Below are positions 33,072 through 44,275 of a stretch of DNA of 64,000 nt, piece by piece. The stretch covers positions 2,356,001 through 2,420,000 of the forward strand of contig RCSZ01000007.1 of assembly GCA_014898425.1 (NCBI GenBank), in the 5' to 3' direction. The position numbers and the translations under genes are program-made. The notes beneath the pieces were generated by a model, which saw only the letters and a list, made by a program, of their open reading frames with translations, searched no databases and had not been told where the DNA came from. Each line of letters begins with the position of its first letter. Position 1 is the first letter of the stretch. Source of the stretch: Botryotinia globosa. Its lineage: Eukaryota > Ascomycota > Leotiomycetes > Helotiales > Sclerotiniaceae.

Positions 33072-34479
33072 ATGGCCGACCAAAACCTAAAGCAAAGGAA
33101 CAAGGCTCCAACCATGCCGGCGCCTGTACCGGATTTTGGAGGAGGAACGAAGGAAAAGGCTTTGGAAGAAGGGGATCATCCGTCTGGTGAGGTGAGGCAT
33201 GGATCTGTCGCACAAATTGGCAGACTGTTAAGTTTTGCGACTTATTTCTGGGCTTGTTGTTCTACGTAAGTTATGCTGGAGAAGATTCGAGATACTTTGC
33301 TAAACCTATCCAAGGATCCAAGCTACACAACTTATCGGCGTACCGTTATATTGGATAAATCGAGATGTATATTATTCATGGATGGCACTCACGAAACAAT
33401 CATTTGGGCTTCTAATAACGACGATGACCCAATGGTGGAGTCCAACAGTGGTTAGAATAAGTGGCGATGCTTCAGTAGCAGGGCAATTGCGAAAATCTGC
33501 GGACGGAAGAGCAGAATGCGATTTTCCAGAAAGATTGATTATGATTGCGAATCATCAGGTATGTACAAGCTTGGAATGCGTCAAGCTCATCGTACTAAAC
33601 TTTTAATAGCTCTATACAGATTGGCTCTACCTCTGGTGGGTGGCTTACACCAATCAACCTCAAACACACGGTTATATTTATATTATTGCAAAAGATTCCT
33701 TAAAATGGGTTCCGATTATTGGATGGGGAATGCAGTTCTTCGATTTTATTTTTATGACCAGGAAGATGGAAAAAGATCGACCAGTCATGGCCCATCGATT
33801 CAAACAACTTCAAGAGAAACGCCCGGGAGCTTCGGAACTCGATCCTATGTGGCTTCTATTGTTTCCCGAGGGCACAAATGCAAGTGATAATCGAAGGGCG
33901 GCGAGTGCAAAATGGGCGGCAAAAATAGGCGTTAAGGATATGGAGCATACTCTTCTTCCAAGAAGTACTGGTTTATTTTTCTGTTTAAATGAACTTAAAA
34001 AGACTGTGGATTATGTATATGATTGTACAATGGCCTATGAAGGCGTCCCGTAAGTATAAATTCTTCGAAATAGCTGATTGATTCTAATAATTTCTAGGAG
34101 AGGAAAGTTTGGCCAGGATTACTTTACTTTGACCTCTTCATATATTGAGGGGCGACCACCAAAATCTGTAAATCTCTTTTGGCGTCGATTTAAAATTGCC
34201 GATATTCCTCTGGACAATGCCGAAAAGTTCGAAGTATGGTTACGAGAGAGATGGTACGAGAAGGATGCTTTGATGGAGCAATATATGACTACTGGTCGAT
34301 TTCCAGCCAACGTGGCTTCAGAAAAAGGGACAGTGGAAGAATTTATTGAGACAGAAGTTAGACCAAAACATTGGTGGGAAGTTTTTAATATCTTCATTGT
34401 TTTGGCAACTACAGGATTGATCGCCAATTTATTTGCCAAGGTTTGGAATGTAGTCTTGTATGGCAGCACGAGGAGATGA
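33072..34479 (+). CDS. Lysophospholipid acyltransferase family protein (LPLAT/PlsC domain)
   Basis: Four exons are inferred: 33072-33265, 33315-33558, 33610-34049 and 34098-34479, giving 419 residues with matching phases. The acyltransferase signature NHQLYTD (His145, Asp150, an H-x4-D site) is formed across the exon 2/3 junction, and FPEGT (about residues 231-235) is the acyl-acceptor binding motif. A membrane span precedes the catalytic block (IGRLLSFATYFWACC), and a second one (NIFIVLATTGLIANLF) lies near the C-terminus, so it should be an ER-membrane enzyme. It resembles the fungal Cst26/Psi1-like and vertebrate AGPAT/LCLAT1 group, which moves fatty acyl groups onto lysophosphatidic acid or lysophosphatidylinositol. 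The exact acceptor is not visible. The start MADQNLKQRNKAP fits the usual Kozak context (ATCATGG). Confidence 0.92.
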
Positions 34480-34679
34480 GGTTCACGTTTGTACCTAGTA
34501 TTTGGAGGTAGGAATTTTGGTCTACATGGAATTTGAGGGTATGGCTAAAGGTATGAATGTATATGGATGGATAGCATAGCATGGATTATTAATGACTCAT
34601 GGAGTGAGTGGTGTTTTCAAGGTCAGGGTGGGTGGGATAGGCATTTTTCATATCAGATATTCTCATCTCTACTTTTATG

Positions 34680-34748
34680 CGAAATACCCAGATGGATGGA
34701 TGGATGGATCAGTAGGTTAGGTTAGGCTAGGCTAGGTTAGGTTGTGAG
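34680..34748 (+). repeat. GGATGGAT and TTAGG/CTAGG short tandems
   Basis: A (GGAT)n run is followed by five-base GTTAG/GCTAG units. It resembles but does not match the fungal telomere unit TTAGGG, so it is read as a simple repeat. Confidence 0.65.
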
Positions 34749-35223
34749 TATATGAGGGGGGAGGAATGAATGGATTATTCATAACCTCATTCATAAATAC
34801 TGAGAATATATTTCTTGAGATTTGATTCGACTTGATGGATATTTTCATGAAGAATTTCTTTTAGAATGTTTTGCGTGGTGTGTATCCAGTAGTCTGGTAC
34901 TAGGTATATATACTATTGCTTTATCTGGTTCAGCTGTGAGAGATTGGATGGGATGGGATGGGATGTTGGGCTGTAGATGTGTTTGCTGTGGTGGAGTGGT
35001 ATTATTAGATTGGTGGGTAGGTGGGTAGGAAGGTAGGAAGGTAGGTAGATAGATTGAGGTGGATAGGTAGGGAAATAGCTTTATGCTTTATACTTTATAC
35101 TCTATATATTTAGATAGCTATAGTATAATATTCTTGTATATATATCTAGGTAGATAAATAGATAGATAGATAATAAGTATTAGATATTAGATTTTAAATA
35201 GTTTTGAATTAATGTTTATTCTT

Positions 35224-35297
35224 CTTTTCTTTTCTTTTCTTTTCTTTTCTTTTCTTTTCTTTTCTTTTCTTTTCTTTTCTTTTCTTTTCTTTTCTTA
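35224..35297 (+). repeat. TTTTC microsatellite
   Basis: About fourteen perfect five-base TTTTC units, then three copies of a TTTTCTTAGAGTTTC-like unit running to about 35330. Confidence 0.95.
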
Positions 35298-35925
35298 GAG
35301 TTTCTTTTCTTAGAGTTTCTTTTCTTAGAGTTAGATATAAATAAAGATATTAATAGAGATAAATATAAGTAGAAATATTAATAGAAATAAATTTAAATAG
35401 AAATAGATATAAATAGATAGATATAAATAAAAATAGATTTAAATAAGAATATTTGAATAAAAGTATTTGAATAAAAGTATTTGAATAAAAGTATTTGAAT
35501 AAAAATATTTGAATAGAAGTAGATTTGAGTAAAAATAGATTTCAATATATATATGAATATATGAGTATATATTTATAGATACTTAATTACTAATATATAT
35601 TACTTATCAACTATTATATCTTAATCACTATAATCTATCTATTATCAACTAGTTAGCTACTTACTAGCTACTTCCTCGATTCTTTCTACGTTTCAATGAT
35701 TTTCTTGTTGTCTGTCTGTCTGTCTGATGATGATAATTGAGGGTATTCAGTTTGAATATTTAGAAAGGTAGATGAGGAGGTAGCTGAGTTAGTAGTAGGT
35801 AGTAGGTAGTAGATAGTAGGTATATACATTATATTCATATAAGATATTATTCATCTTTTTATTTTTCTTCTAATTTCTTTCATCTCCTTTCTCCTAAGCG
35901 ATTCTTTTCGTTTGTATCTGAGTAA

Positions 35926-36383
35926 GGGCTTGTTCGGATCGATCTGTTTTTGGATATTAGATTAATATATTAGCCCAATATAGTATTTACTGAATGTAAT
36001 ATTAAGCTCAATATATATTAGATTATATTAGATCTAATATATAGCTAAAATATTTCGAAATATTTTGAAACGAATATAATATTTGAATTAATAAAATATT
36101 GAGTCAAATAATCTTAAAATGATAAATGCAATAAATTTTCTTAATTTTTTTTATACAATAATCAACAACAGCTTTTGAGGTTTAATTGAGCTAATATATT
36201 TGAGAAAAAGCGTTATCTTCTTTATTTTCAATTCAATTTCTTTATTTTCAACTCAACCTCGCACATCCCAATATTACCCCAAATATATTAGCTTCATTCA
36301 AATATCAATATTTCCAATCCCTTGCCATTTTATTATTATTAGAGATTTCATCAATAAAATAAAAAATTGATTCGAACGAACCC
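35926..36383 (+). mobile_element. Harbinger-type MITE, copy 1 (458 bp)
   Basis: The ends are GGGCTTGTTCGGATCGAT (left) and, read inward from the right, GGGTTCGTTCGAATCAAT. The element is flanked by TAA on both sides (35923-35925 and 36384-36386), a three-base duplication of the TWA type typical of PIF/Harbinger insertions. It has no coding frame. Its whole length is the inverted copy of the element at 36886-37333. A short internal duplication of a TTTATTTTCAA-like segment lies at about 36220-36255. Confidence 0.85.
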
Positions 36384-36544
36384 TAAGGCTAGCTAGGTAC
36401 TTACTTACTTAATTTTGGAATGTATATGAGGGGGAGAAGGAAGTAATGTAATATAGTATTTGGATTCTGACATCTCATAGCTTTATGGCTTTAGTATTAG
36501 TTTGAGAAAGATATGAAAGATGTAGCACCCATTCATTCATAGGC

Positions 36545-36670
36545 CCTAAATTCTATATTGTATTCTGTCTCTAGAGTTAGCTACATAGAAAGCATTAGGT
36601 CTTATATAAGCACTATTGAAAGTGTTAGTCTTTTTTGTATTCGCCTAAAGCTTGATATAGTCGCCATTGA
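36545..36670 (+). mobile_element. LTR-like relic with TATA region
   Basis: This segment, containing TCTTATATAAGCACTA and GTGTTAGTC, is similar to 40240-40350 (TCTTATATAAACACTA, GAGTTAGTC). Most differences are C/T or G/A. The TATATAA core and the repeated occurrence suggest fragments of a retroelement LTR promoter. The boundaries are not defined. Confidence 0.5.
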
Positions 36671-36885
36671 ATTGAAGTCATTTACCTACGTTCATACATT
36701 TAGAGTATATATATGGAATATATCAATATAAACAAATAACCTCAAGTCATTATATATACTAAGCAAGAGGCCTAGTTTTCCAATATAAGAATCACTTCTT
36801 TTCGTAGATATAGATAGCTAGGTAGCTCTTTAGATAGAATAAAATGAAATGGAATGGAATATTAATATCTAAGATCTAGGATTTA

Positions 36886-37333
36886 GGGTTCGTTCGGATC
36901 GATTTTTTATTTTGTTAGTGAAATCTCTAATAATAATAGAATAACAAGGGATTTGAAATATTAAAGCCAATATATATTTGAATGAAGCTAATATATTTGA
37001 AGTAATATTAGGATATGCGAGATTGAATTGAAAATGAAGAAGATAATGCTTTTTCTCAAATATATTTATTCAATTAAATCTCAAAAGCTGTTATTAATTA
37101 TTGTATAAGAAAAGTTGAGAAAATTTATTACATTTATTATTTTAAGATTATTTAACTCAATATTTTTATAGTTTAAATATTGTATTCGTTTTGAAATATT
37201 TCGAAATATTTCAATCATATATTAGATTTAATATAATCTAATATATATTGAGCTCAATATTATATTCAATAAATATCATATTGAGCTAATATATTAATCT
37301 AATGTTCAAAAACAGATCGATTCGAATAGGCCC
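36886..37333 (-). mobile_element. Harbinger-type MITE, copy 2 (448 bp, inverted)
   Basis: The left end is GGGTTCGTTCGGATCGAT and the right end, read inward, is GGGCCTATTCGAATCGAT. The flanks are TTA (36883-36885) and TTG (37334-37336), a TWA duplication with one change. It is the reverse complement of copy 1 along its length, with scattered transitions and without the internal duplication. The two copies are 502 bp apart. Confidence 0.85.
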
Positions 37334-37623
37334 TTGTATTTATATTTTCTATATTATCTATATTCTTCTCAAACTTATACTTATATAAATGAAGAGAGGG
37401 AGAAGGAGAGAGAAAGAGAGGGAAGGGGGAGAGATTACTCGCTTATTTTATTTTATCTTTGATTTTAGTTTTGATTTTAGTTTACTTCTTAGAAGTAGAA
37501 GGAGAGGAGGGGTTTTTAAAGATAGATGAATGAGTAGATAGATAGATAGATAGCTAGATAGACAGGTAGATATTGAGATAAATTGAGATAAATTAAATTA
37601 AATCGAATCGAATCGAAGACTAT

Positions 37624-37857
37624 CTATTATTTAGTTTATTTTATCTCTTATTTTATCTCTTATTTTGTCTCTTATTTTATCTCTTATTTTATCTCTTATT
37701 TTATCTCTTATTTTATCTCTTATTTTATCTCTTACTTTATCTCTTATTTTATTTTCATCTTTTATTTCATTTCAACTTTAATATAGATATAGATATAGAT
37801 ATAGATATAGATATAGATATAGATATAGATATAGATATAGATATAGATATAGATATA
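37624..37857 (+). repeat. TTATCTCTTATTT and ATAGAT tandem arrays
   Basis: About nine copies of a TTATTTTATCTC-like unit (37624-37755) and, slightly further on, about thirteen copies of the hexamer ATAGAT (37778-37857). Non-coding. Confidence 0.9.
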
Positions 37858-38285
37858 GTTCTAATTCTAGATTCAAACTATATCTAATTTAAATTCCTAT
37901 AGGGAAATAGAATAACCGAAGTAATATAATATAAACGAATATAGATATAAATATAAATACTATATACATATGAACACTTTTATTTTCATCTCCATCTCCC
38001 TTCTATTATCAAAATCTAAATAAAATCAGAATATATATTTATCTATTTATCTATCTATCTATATATATATTCTTCTAAATATTCATCTATTCATTTATTC
38101 ACCTATTTATATATTTACATATCTATATATTCACCTACTCATTTATATAATATAATTAATATTAAACTAATAAAATATAAATAGTACTTCTATCTATCTT
38201 TATTAAGTATATTAATAACCTAGACATGTTAAATATATCAAATATATCATATTAAATTCTTTCGAATCTATTAGAACGAGTATAA

Positions 38286-38447
38286 GATAACAACTAGTAT
38301 CAATATAGATATAGATACATTATAAGATTTTTTATTAATTTTCTTAAAATCTTTTTTGAAGTTATATATATATATATATACAAACCCTTTATATTGAAAT
38401 AATAATCGGTTTAATATAAATTGATTAATGTTTATAATAAAAATCTT
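38286..38447 (+). repeat. Direct repeat, left copy (pairs with 44113-44275)
   Basis: This shares a long collinear match with 44113-44275, including TTATAAGATTTTTTATTAAT, a TATATA run, CGAAATAATA or TGAAATAATA, and GATTAATGTTTATAA. The two copies bracket about 5.7 kb. They could be decayed terminal repeats of one element or two independent insertions of a shorter one. Confidence 0.6.
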
Positions 38448-39462
38448 TTTTTTAAGATTTTTATTTTTAAAAATTTAAAAATTATTTAATAGATTATTCT
38501 ATATCTTTTGAAAGTTTTTGAAAGTTATTTAATAATTAATCTTTTTATATTCTTTGAAAACTTTTAAAAGTTGTTTAATAATTAATCTTTTTATATTTTT
38601 CAAAAACTTTTAAAAATTATTTAATAATCAATTATTATTAAATTGATTTTTTTTGAATTTTTGAATTTTTTTTGTCAGGGCTTAGTAGTAGGAAGTACAC
38701 TAGAAAGAGTCCGATAGTTTTAGTAAAAGATTATATAAAAAGATATAATAGATTCTATTCAAAACTAATCTTATATTCTGATTTGTTTAGAGTATACCTG
38801 ATTATTTATATTATTTTTCTAAAGCTCTAATATTATAATTCTATTCATATTCCTTTTTATAATATTATTGATTATAAATCTATTATAAATCAAGCTAATA
38901 ATCCTGGGATTAGATTCTATTAATATTAACTTTCTAGTAGTTATCAAGGGATTGACTTTTAGTAGCCCTAAAGTTATCTGACTGATTACTCAAACCATGT
39001 TCTGTGCTAACATTTATTAATAAAAGTTAATTATATAATATTTTTATTTTTATCTTATAAGATTTAGTTTTTTGTAGTTTTTAAAAGCTATATTATAATA
39101 TAAAAATATTAAGAATTAATTCAAATTTAAAAATTTAAAAATTTAGAAATTAATATATATTTGAAATTTAAAACTTGAAATTCTTAAAAATTTCAAAATT
39201 TGAATGATTCGAAAAGAAATCAATTTGATTTTAATAGAATAATAATTTATATTTGATAAAAAGGTTTTATTTTTTGTTTTTATTTTCAAAAACTATTTGT
39301 TCCTTAAAAATATATAAAACTATTTAAATTCTAAAATCTAAAATCTAAAATCTTGAAAATCCTAAAAATCTTGAAAATTTTGAAAAGAATTTAATAAAAT
39401 TTTATTGATATATAGTATTTGAAATCCTAAAATCCTAAAAATAATAAAATTCTAAAAATTAA

Positions 39463-39702
39463 TATAAAAGAGTAGAAGATAGTAGGGTCATAGAGTAGTT
39501 CTTTATATATATCGCAGGAAAATCATAATAGTATATTGCCTCAGATAGAAGAGAGAAAGGGAAGGCTTTATATAATACTTTACAAAACATATTAGAAATT
39601 GAATAAATAAAAACTAATTGATGTTTTCAAGTTATAAAAGAAAGAACTATAAATACTAGCTACAAGAATAGATTATATAATCAGTACAAAGTTTCGCTCA
39701 CA
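39463..39702 (+). repeat. 240-bp direct repeat, copy A
   Basis: This runs from TATAAAAGAGTAGAAG to AAAGTTTCGCTCACA and matches 39993-40232 collinearly without a length change. The exact offset is 530 bp. Substitutions are mostly transitions. The CA-ending right border and internal ATAAATACTAGCTA stretch recall an LTR. Confidence 0.75.
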
Positions 39703-39992
39703 TTGATTGAACTAATATTTTTAAAATCCGAAATTCTAAAAATCCGAAATTCTAAAAATTAGAAAATTAGAAAAATTAGAAAAAAAGAAATCGATTTGTT
39801 TTTAATAAGATAATGATTTATGTTTGATAAGGTTTTTTTTATTTAAATTTTCAATTCTAAAAATTATTTATTTTTTTAAAATATATAAAACTTATAATAT
39901 TAGAATTCGATAATGTTTTATTAATATATATATTGATTCGAGAAGGATACGAAAGACATAGTATCTATCTATATATTATAGATTCTATATAT

Positions 39993-40232
39993 TATAAAAG
40001 AGTAGAAGGTGATAGGGTCATAGAGTAGTCCTTTATATATATCATAGGAAAGTCATTATAATGTATTGCCTCAAATAAAAGAGAGGAGGGGGAGGCTTTA
40101 TATAGTACTTTATAGAATATACTAGAAGTTGAATGAATAGAAACTGACTATCGTTTCTAAGCTATAAGAGAAAGAACTATAAATACTAGCTATAAGAGTA
40201 GGCTATATAATCAGTACAAAGTTTCGCTTACA
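39993..40232 (+). repeat. 240-bp direct repeat, copy B
   Basis: Second copy of the 39463-39702 repeat, from TATAAAAGAGTAGAAG to AAAGTTTCGCTTACA. It is followed directly by the LTR-like relic at 40240. Confidence 0.75.
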
Positions 40233-40239
40233 ATATCTA

Positions 40240-40350
40240 ATTATATTCTATCTAAAAAATTAGCTAAATGAAAAAGTAATAGATCTTATATAAACACTAC
40301 TAAAAGAGTTAGTCTTTTTCGTATTTGCTTAATCCCTTTAATATAATTGT
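40240..40350 (+). mobile_element. LTR-like relic, second copy
   Basis: Similar to 36545-36670 over the TATA region and the following GTTAGTCTTTTTCGTATTTGC. It shows more T and A at the differing positions, as RIP would give. Confidence 0.5.
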
Positions 40351-41159
40351 CTTTATATTACAATCATCCCTTTAAAGTGAATTCCCTTTGTTTATACAAC
40401 ATAATATTTCAAATCCCCAAAATTCTCAGAATCTAAAAGATTAGAAAATTAAAAAATATTTGGAAATTTAATAATCCTAAAAATTCTAAGAATCTAAAAG
40501 ATCTAAAGAATAGAAGATATTTGAGATATAAAACTTCTAAGAATAATATGAAAATCCTAAAAATCTTGAAATCCTAAAAATTCTGAGAAATATAAAACTT
40601 CATTAGCTTTTTATTAAATCCTTAAAATCTATAGGAATTCTTGAAGATCGAGAAAATATCTAAAATCTAAAATTCTAGAAATAGTTTATTTATATTCCTT
40701 TATTAAATGAAATAATTCTAGTAGAATATTATTTTGTTTTTTATTACAATATAAATTATTCAATATAATATTAATTATTTATAATATAATTTGTTTTTAT
40801 TAATAAATTTAATTATTCATGAAATATTATAAAGAGGTTTTATTCTTTTAATAGAATTTATAAAATAAAAGTATTATTAATATTTTTTAGATATTACTTT
40901 TTTATATATAAAAGGTTTGAAATCCTAGAAATAATTAATAATATAAAAATCTATTAATTTTTTATTAAATTCTCGGAATCTAAAGGAATCTAGAAAATCC
41001 AGGAAATCTAGAAAATATTTAAGATATAAAGTATTATATAGAAAATCTGGTTTTTTTTCTTCAATAAAATAAAATAAATATTATTTAGAGTAAAATTCGC
41101 CTTCCAAAAAAAATTTCTCAATTTTTTTCTCTTTTTCTTTATTCAATTATTCAATTTTC

Positions 41160-42165
41160 AGAGAGATATTTATCACGATATATACATGATCGCGTTCGAT
41201 CGGGCTAAGTACGATATTAAGCTTCAAGCTGATCGCATATATAGCTTTATCCCCTAGACTGCCGGCTAGCGGCGCCGTATGTGGTCCGTGCACTGAGCAA
41301 GAACATCAATAACTTTAATAATAATATTGATAATAAGGAAATCAATAAATATATTATATATAATAATTCTATTAATATAATTTCAAATGATATAGAATTT
41401 GATTTTATTGATGAAGAGATATTATATTTAGATATTGTTTTTGTTTTGAAAATAAAGATTTATTTCGAATCTATAAAATATATTGATTTCAATTGAAAAC
41501 TTATTTTATTAATCAGTTCTTAATATTACAATATGTTTTTATTTTTTATTTTTTATTTTTTTTAAATAATAGAATTGATTATAAAATAAATGAATTTATA
41601 TATGCAAATATCAAAAGATAAAGAATTGTTGAATTTGTAAGCATTTTTATAATATCTAGTTATAATAGATAAGATTTATTTATATATAGATATATATATA
41701 TATATATTATTATATATTGAATTTAAATTTGAAAGTTATTAGGAATACAAAAAAGTAAAGATAGATATTATTTTATATATTTTATATTGAAAAACAAATT
41801 TTTAGAGATTTATATAAGGTATTATATAAAGGGTTATTTTTTAATATAAAAAGAGTTATATTAAAAGAAATATCGAATAATTTTAGATTAAAAAGCAATA
41901 AGTATAAAAGTATATAAAGATATCAAGAATATAATATTTATTTATATAATAATAATAAGTGTTTCAATAGTTATTATAGAATATAGTTCAAATGTTATAA
42001 GAATTCTTAAGATCCTGATGATTTGATTGATTCATTAGATCCCTGCTAAGCGACGGCGCCGCTAGTTGACAATCTAGGGGATAGCATACTCTCTTTAACT
42101 CTATAGTTTTTAATTCTAAGATTAATCTTTAAATGCTTATTAGATTTATTATATTATTAAAAGCT
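41160..42165 (+). repeat. Repeat unit split by a nested insertion (pairs with 43671-43815)
   Basis: The two flanks of the 41251-42080 element, 41160-41250 and 42081-42165, join into one sequence. Joined, it matches 43671-43815: AGTACGATATTAAGCTTC before the junction and AGCATACTCTCTTTAACTCT after it. Confidence 0.75.
41251..42080. mobile_element. Nested 830-bp element with 28-bp terminal inverted repeats
   Basis: The left end is CCCCTAGACTGCCGGCTAGC (then GGCGCCGT). The right end, read inward, is CCCCTAGATTGTCAACTAGC (then GGCGCCGT). About 24 of 28 positions match. Both sides are flanked by AT. The uninterrupted sequence at about 43751 (AGCTTTATAGCATG) shows the pre-insertion state with a single AT, so the insertion duplicated two bases. 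The interior is AT-rich. The 71-codon frame at 41281-41496 is Asn/Ile-rich and is probably a RIP-ruined relic, not a gene. Confidence 0.8.
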
Positions 42166-43336
42166 TTTTCAAATAAGAAATAGAATAATATCAATATATA
42201 TTCATAAATAAAACTCTTATATATACTCCGTTTATTTCTGTTTAAATATATCGCTTATACTCTCTCATTTGCACACAGATCTTCTTGATTTTGATTGAAA
42301 GTATTGTCTTTTTTTTATCCTTAATTTTTTAACTATAAAGATTAAACTTTTTTATATAATTGAAAAACTTTGTAATAAAATGATCTAATAATATAATGAA
42401 ATCTCCTTTCTATATTCTCTAATCCTTAAATGTTTTTCTATCACTTATACATCCTTTCAATTGAAACCTTTTCTTTTTAATCTCAAAAAGTTCAATAATA
42501 ACTTTTAGAAATTCAATATATAATTATCTTCAATTTAAATAAAATTATAAATAGATAATATTATAATCAACAACTTTACAACTCAATTTTATTATATTTA
42601 TCTCAATCTCGAATTTTATATATAAACTATAATACTATCTCAACTTTTTTCTTTTAATCAAAATGTTTTTTTAAATTATACAATAATTCTAAATCAACTC
42701 ACATATATCTATAATAATTCGAATAAAATACAAAAAACTGAAAACAAATTATTTAATTTTAAATAACAAATCGATTTTTTATATACCTATATTACAAAAT
42801 TCAAAAAAACTTTTTACAAAACCAAAAGTCAGAATTAATTCGATTCAAATAAGATTTTAATTTTTCATAATGAATTCAATATTATTTAAATTATATAATA
42901 ATTAGCTATATATATAACAAATAGATTTTTTATATTATTTTATTCTAATAAATCTAAAATCTTATACATATTACAAAATCTATTCTATTCTTAAAATTAT
43001 AATTCAATAGATATTAATAATATTAATATTATTAATGCCTTTAATTCTTTTATTATCTTATCAAACAAAATCAATTATATTTTGACTCCACTTTGTTTTT
43101 ATATATCCAAGTTCTCCTTTATTAAAAGAATCTTTTTATATAAACAAAATAAATATATTTAATACAAAAATGCTTTTTATTAGATACAAATCTATTCATT
43201 TGATTTATATTAAGATATTCAAAATTAAAAAGAATTTGTTTTAATTATTATATTTATTTCTATCGATATAGATTATAATAATTATAATAACAACGATAAA
43301 AATAAGGATCTAAATGAAATAATTAATAGTTGTATC

Positions 43337-43486
43337 ACGGCGCCAACTACGTTGCCTTCGTGCCTTAGGCACGAACCCTTAGCGTGCCCTTAGCGTGCCC
43401 TACTTCCTATAATAGGGCCTCAACCTTTCATAGCACTTAGAACCCTTATGGTACAATATAAGTCTTTACCCGTACCCTGACAAGTT
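43337..43486 (+). other. GC-island with palindrome inside AT-rich block
   Basis: About 150 bp of mixed composition (CACGGCGCCAACTACG, then the palindrome CGTGCCTTAGGCACG, then a repeated CCCTTAGCGTG) interrupts the AT-rich block. It ends ACCCTGACAAG. The inverse TTGTCAGGG occurs at about 38667, so these could be two ends of one element, but only nine bases match. Confidence 0.45.
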
Positions 43487-43670
43487 GATATTTCGAAAAT
43501 TGTTTAAAAGAAATACAGAATGTAATGAATTTATATATATTAATAATAATAAAAACTAAGTATTAGAAATATATAATTAAAAAATGATAATGATTTTTAG
43601 AGATTATATTTTGTATTTAAATTATTTGTTTAAAGTGAATTGGAAGCAAATTCTATAAAAGGAAAGGATA

Positions 43671-43815
43671 GTATTACAATATACATATAATCGCATCCGA
43701 TTGAACTAAATACGATATTAAGCTTCGAGCCGATTGTATATATAGCTTTATAGCATGCTCTCTTTAACTCTATAGCTTTTAATTCTAAGATTGATCTCTA
43801 AACGCCCATTAGGTT
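43671..43815 (+). repeat. Uninterrupted copy of the split repeat (empty site)
   Basis: Collinear with 41160-41250 joined to 42081-42165, but without the nested element. It provides the empty target site near 43751. Confidence 0.75.
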
Positions 43816-44112
43816 CGTCATAATATTAATAATATATTATAAAAGTATTTTATAAATATTCTAAAGAATTTAAATTATAAAAATATTTTCTTTTTTTAAA
43901 CTCCTTTTAATTCAATTTGATAAAATAAAGATTATTTTAATTTAAATGATATCGATTATATATTAATAATATATTAATAATATATTAATAACATATTATA
44001 ATCTAATTAAAATGAAATGTTTGAAAAACTATTTTTTCAAATTTTTTGAGATGATTCTCGAAAACTAATTATTGATTTATTCTTTATATTTTTATTATTA
44101 TTAAAATAAATA

Positions 44113-44275
44113 TAAAATAGTAACTAATATTAAAATAAATATAAGCTTATTATAAGATTTTTTATTAATCTTTTTAAAACTTTTTTCAGAAATTATATAT
44201 ATATATATATATATAAATTTTTATATCGAAATAATAGCTGGCCTAATACTAAATCGATTAATGTTTATAACAAAA
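44113..44275 (+). repeat. Direct repeat, right copy (pairs with 38286-38447)
   Basis: Collinear match with the left copy. It is followed immediately by a poly(A) run of about 20 bases (44279-44297), whereas the left copy is followed by a T-rich stretch. Confidence 0.6.

Noticed and set aside
34700..34750. Possible interstitial telomere sequence
   Set aside because: Units are GGTTA/GGCTA pentamers, not TTAGGG, and they are few and irregular.
41281..41496. 71-codon frame inside the nested element as a functional small gene
   Set aside because: It is Asn/Ile-rich from AT bias, starts at GTG and lies within a decayed transposon-like unit.
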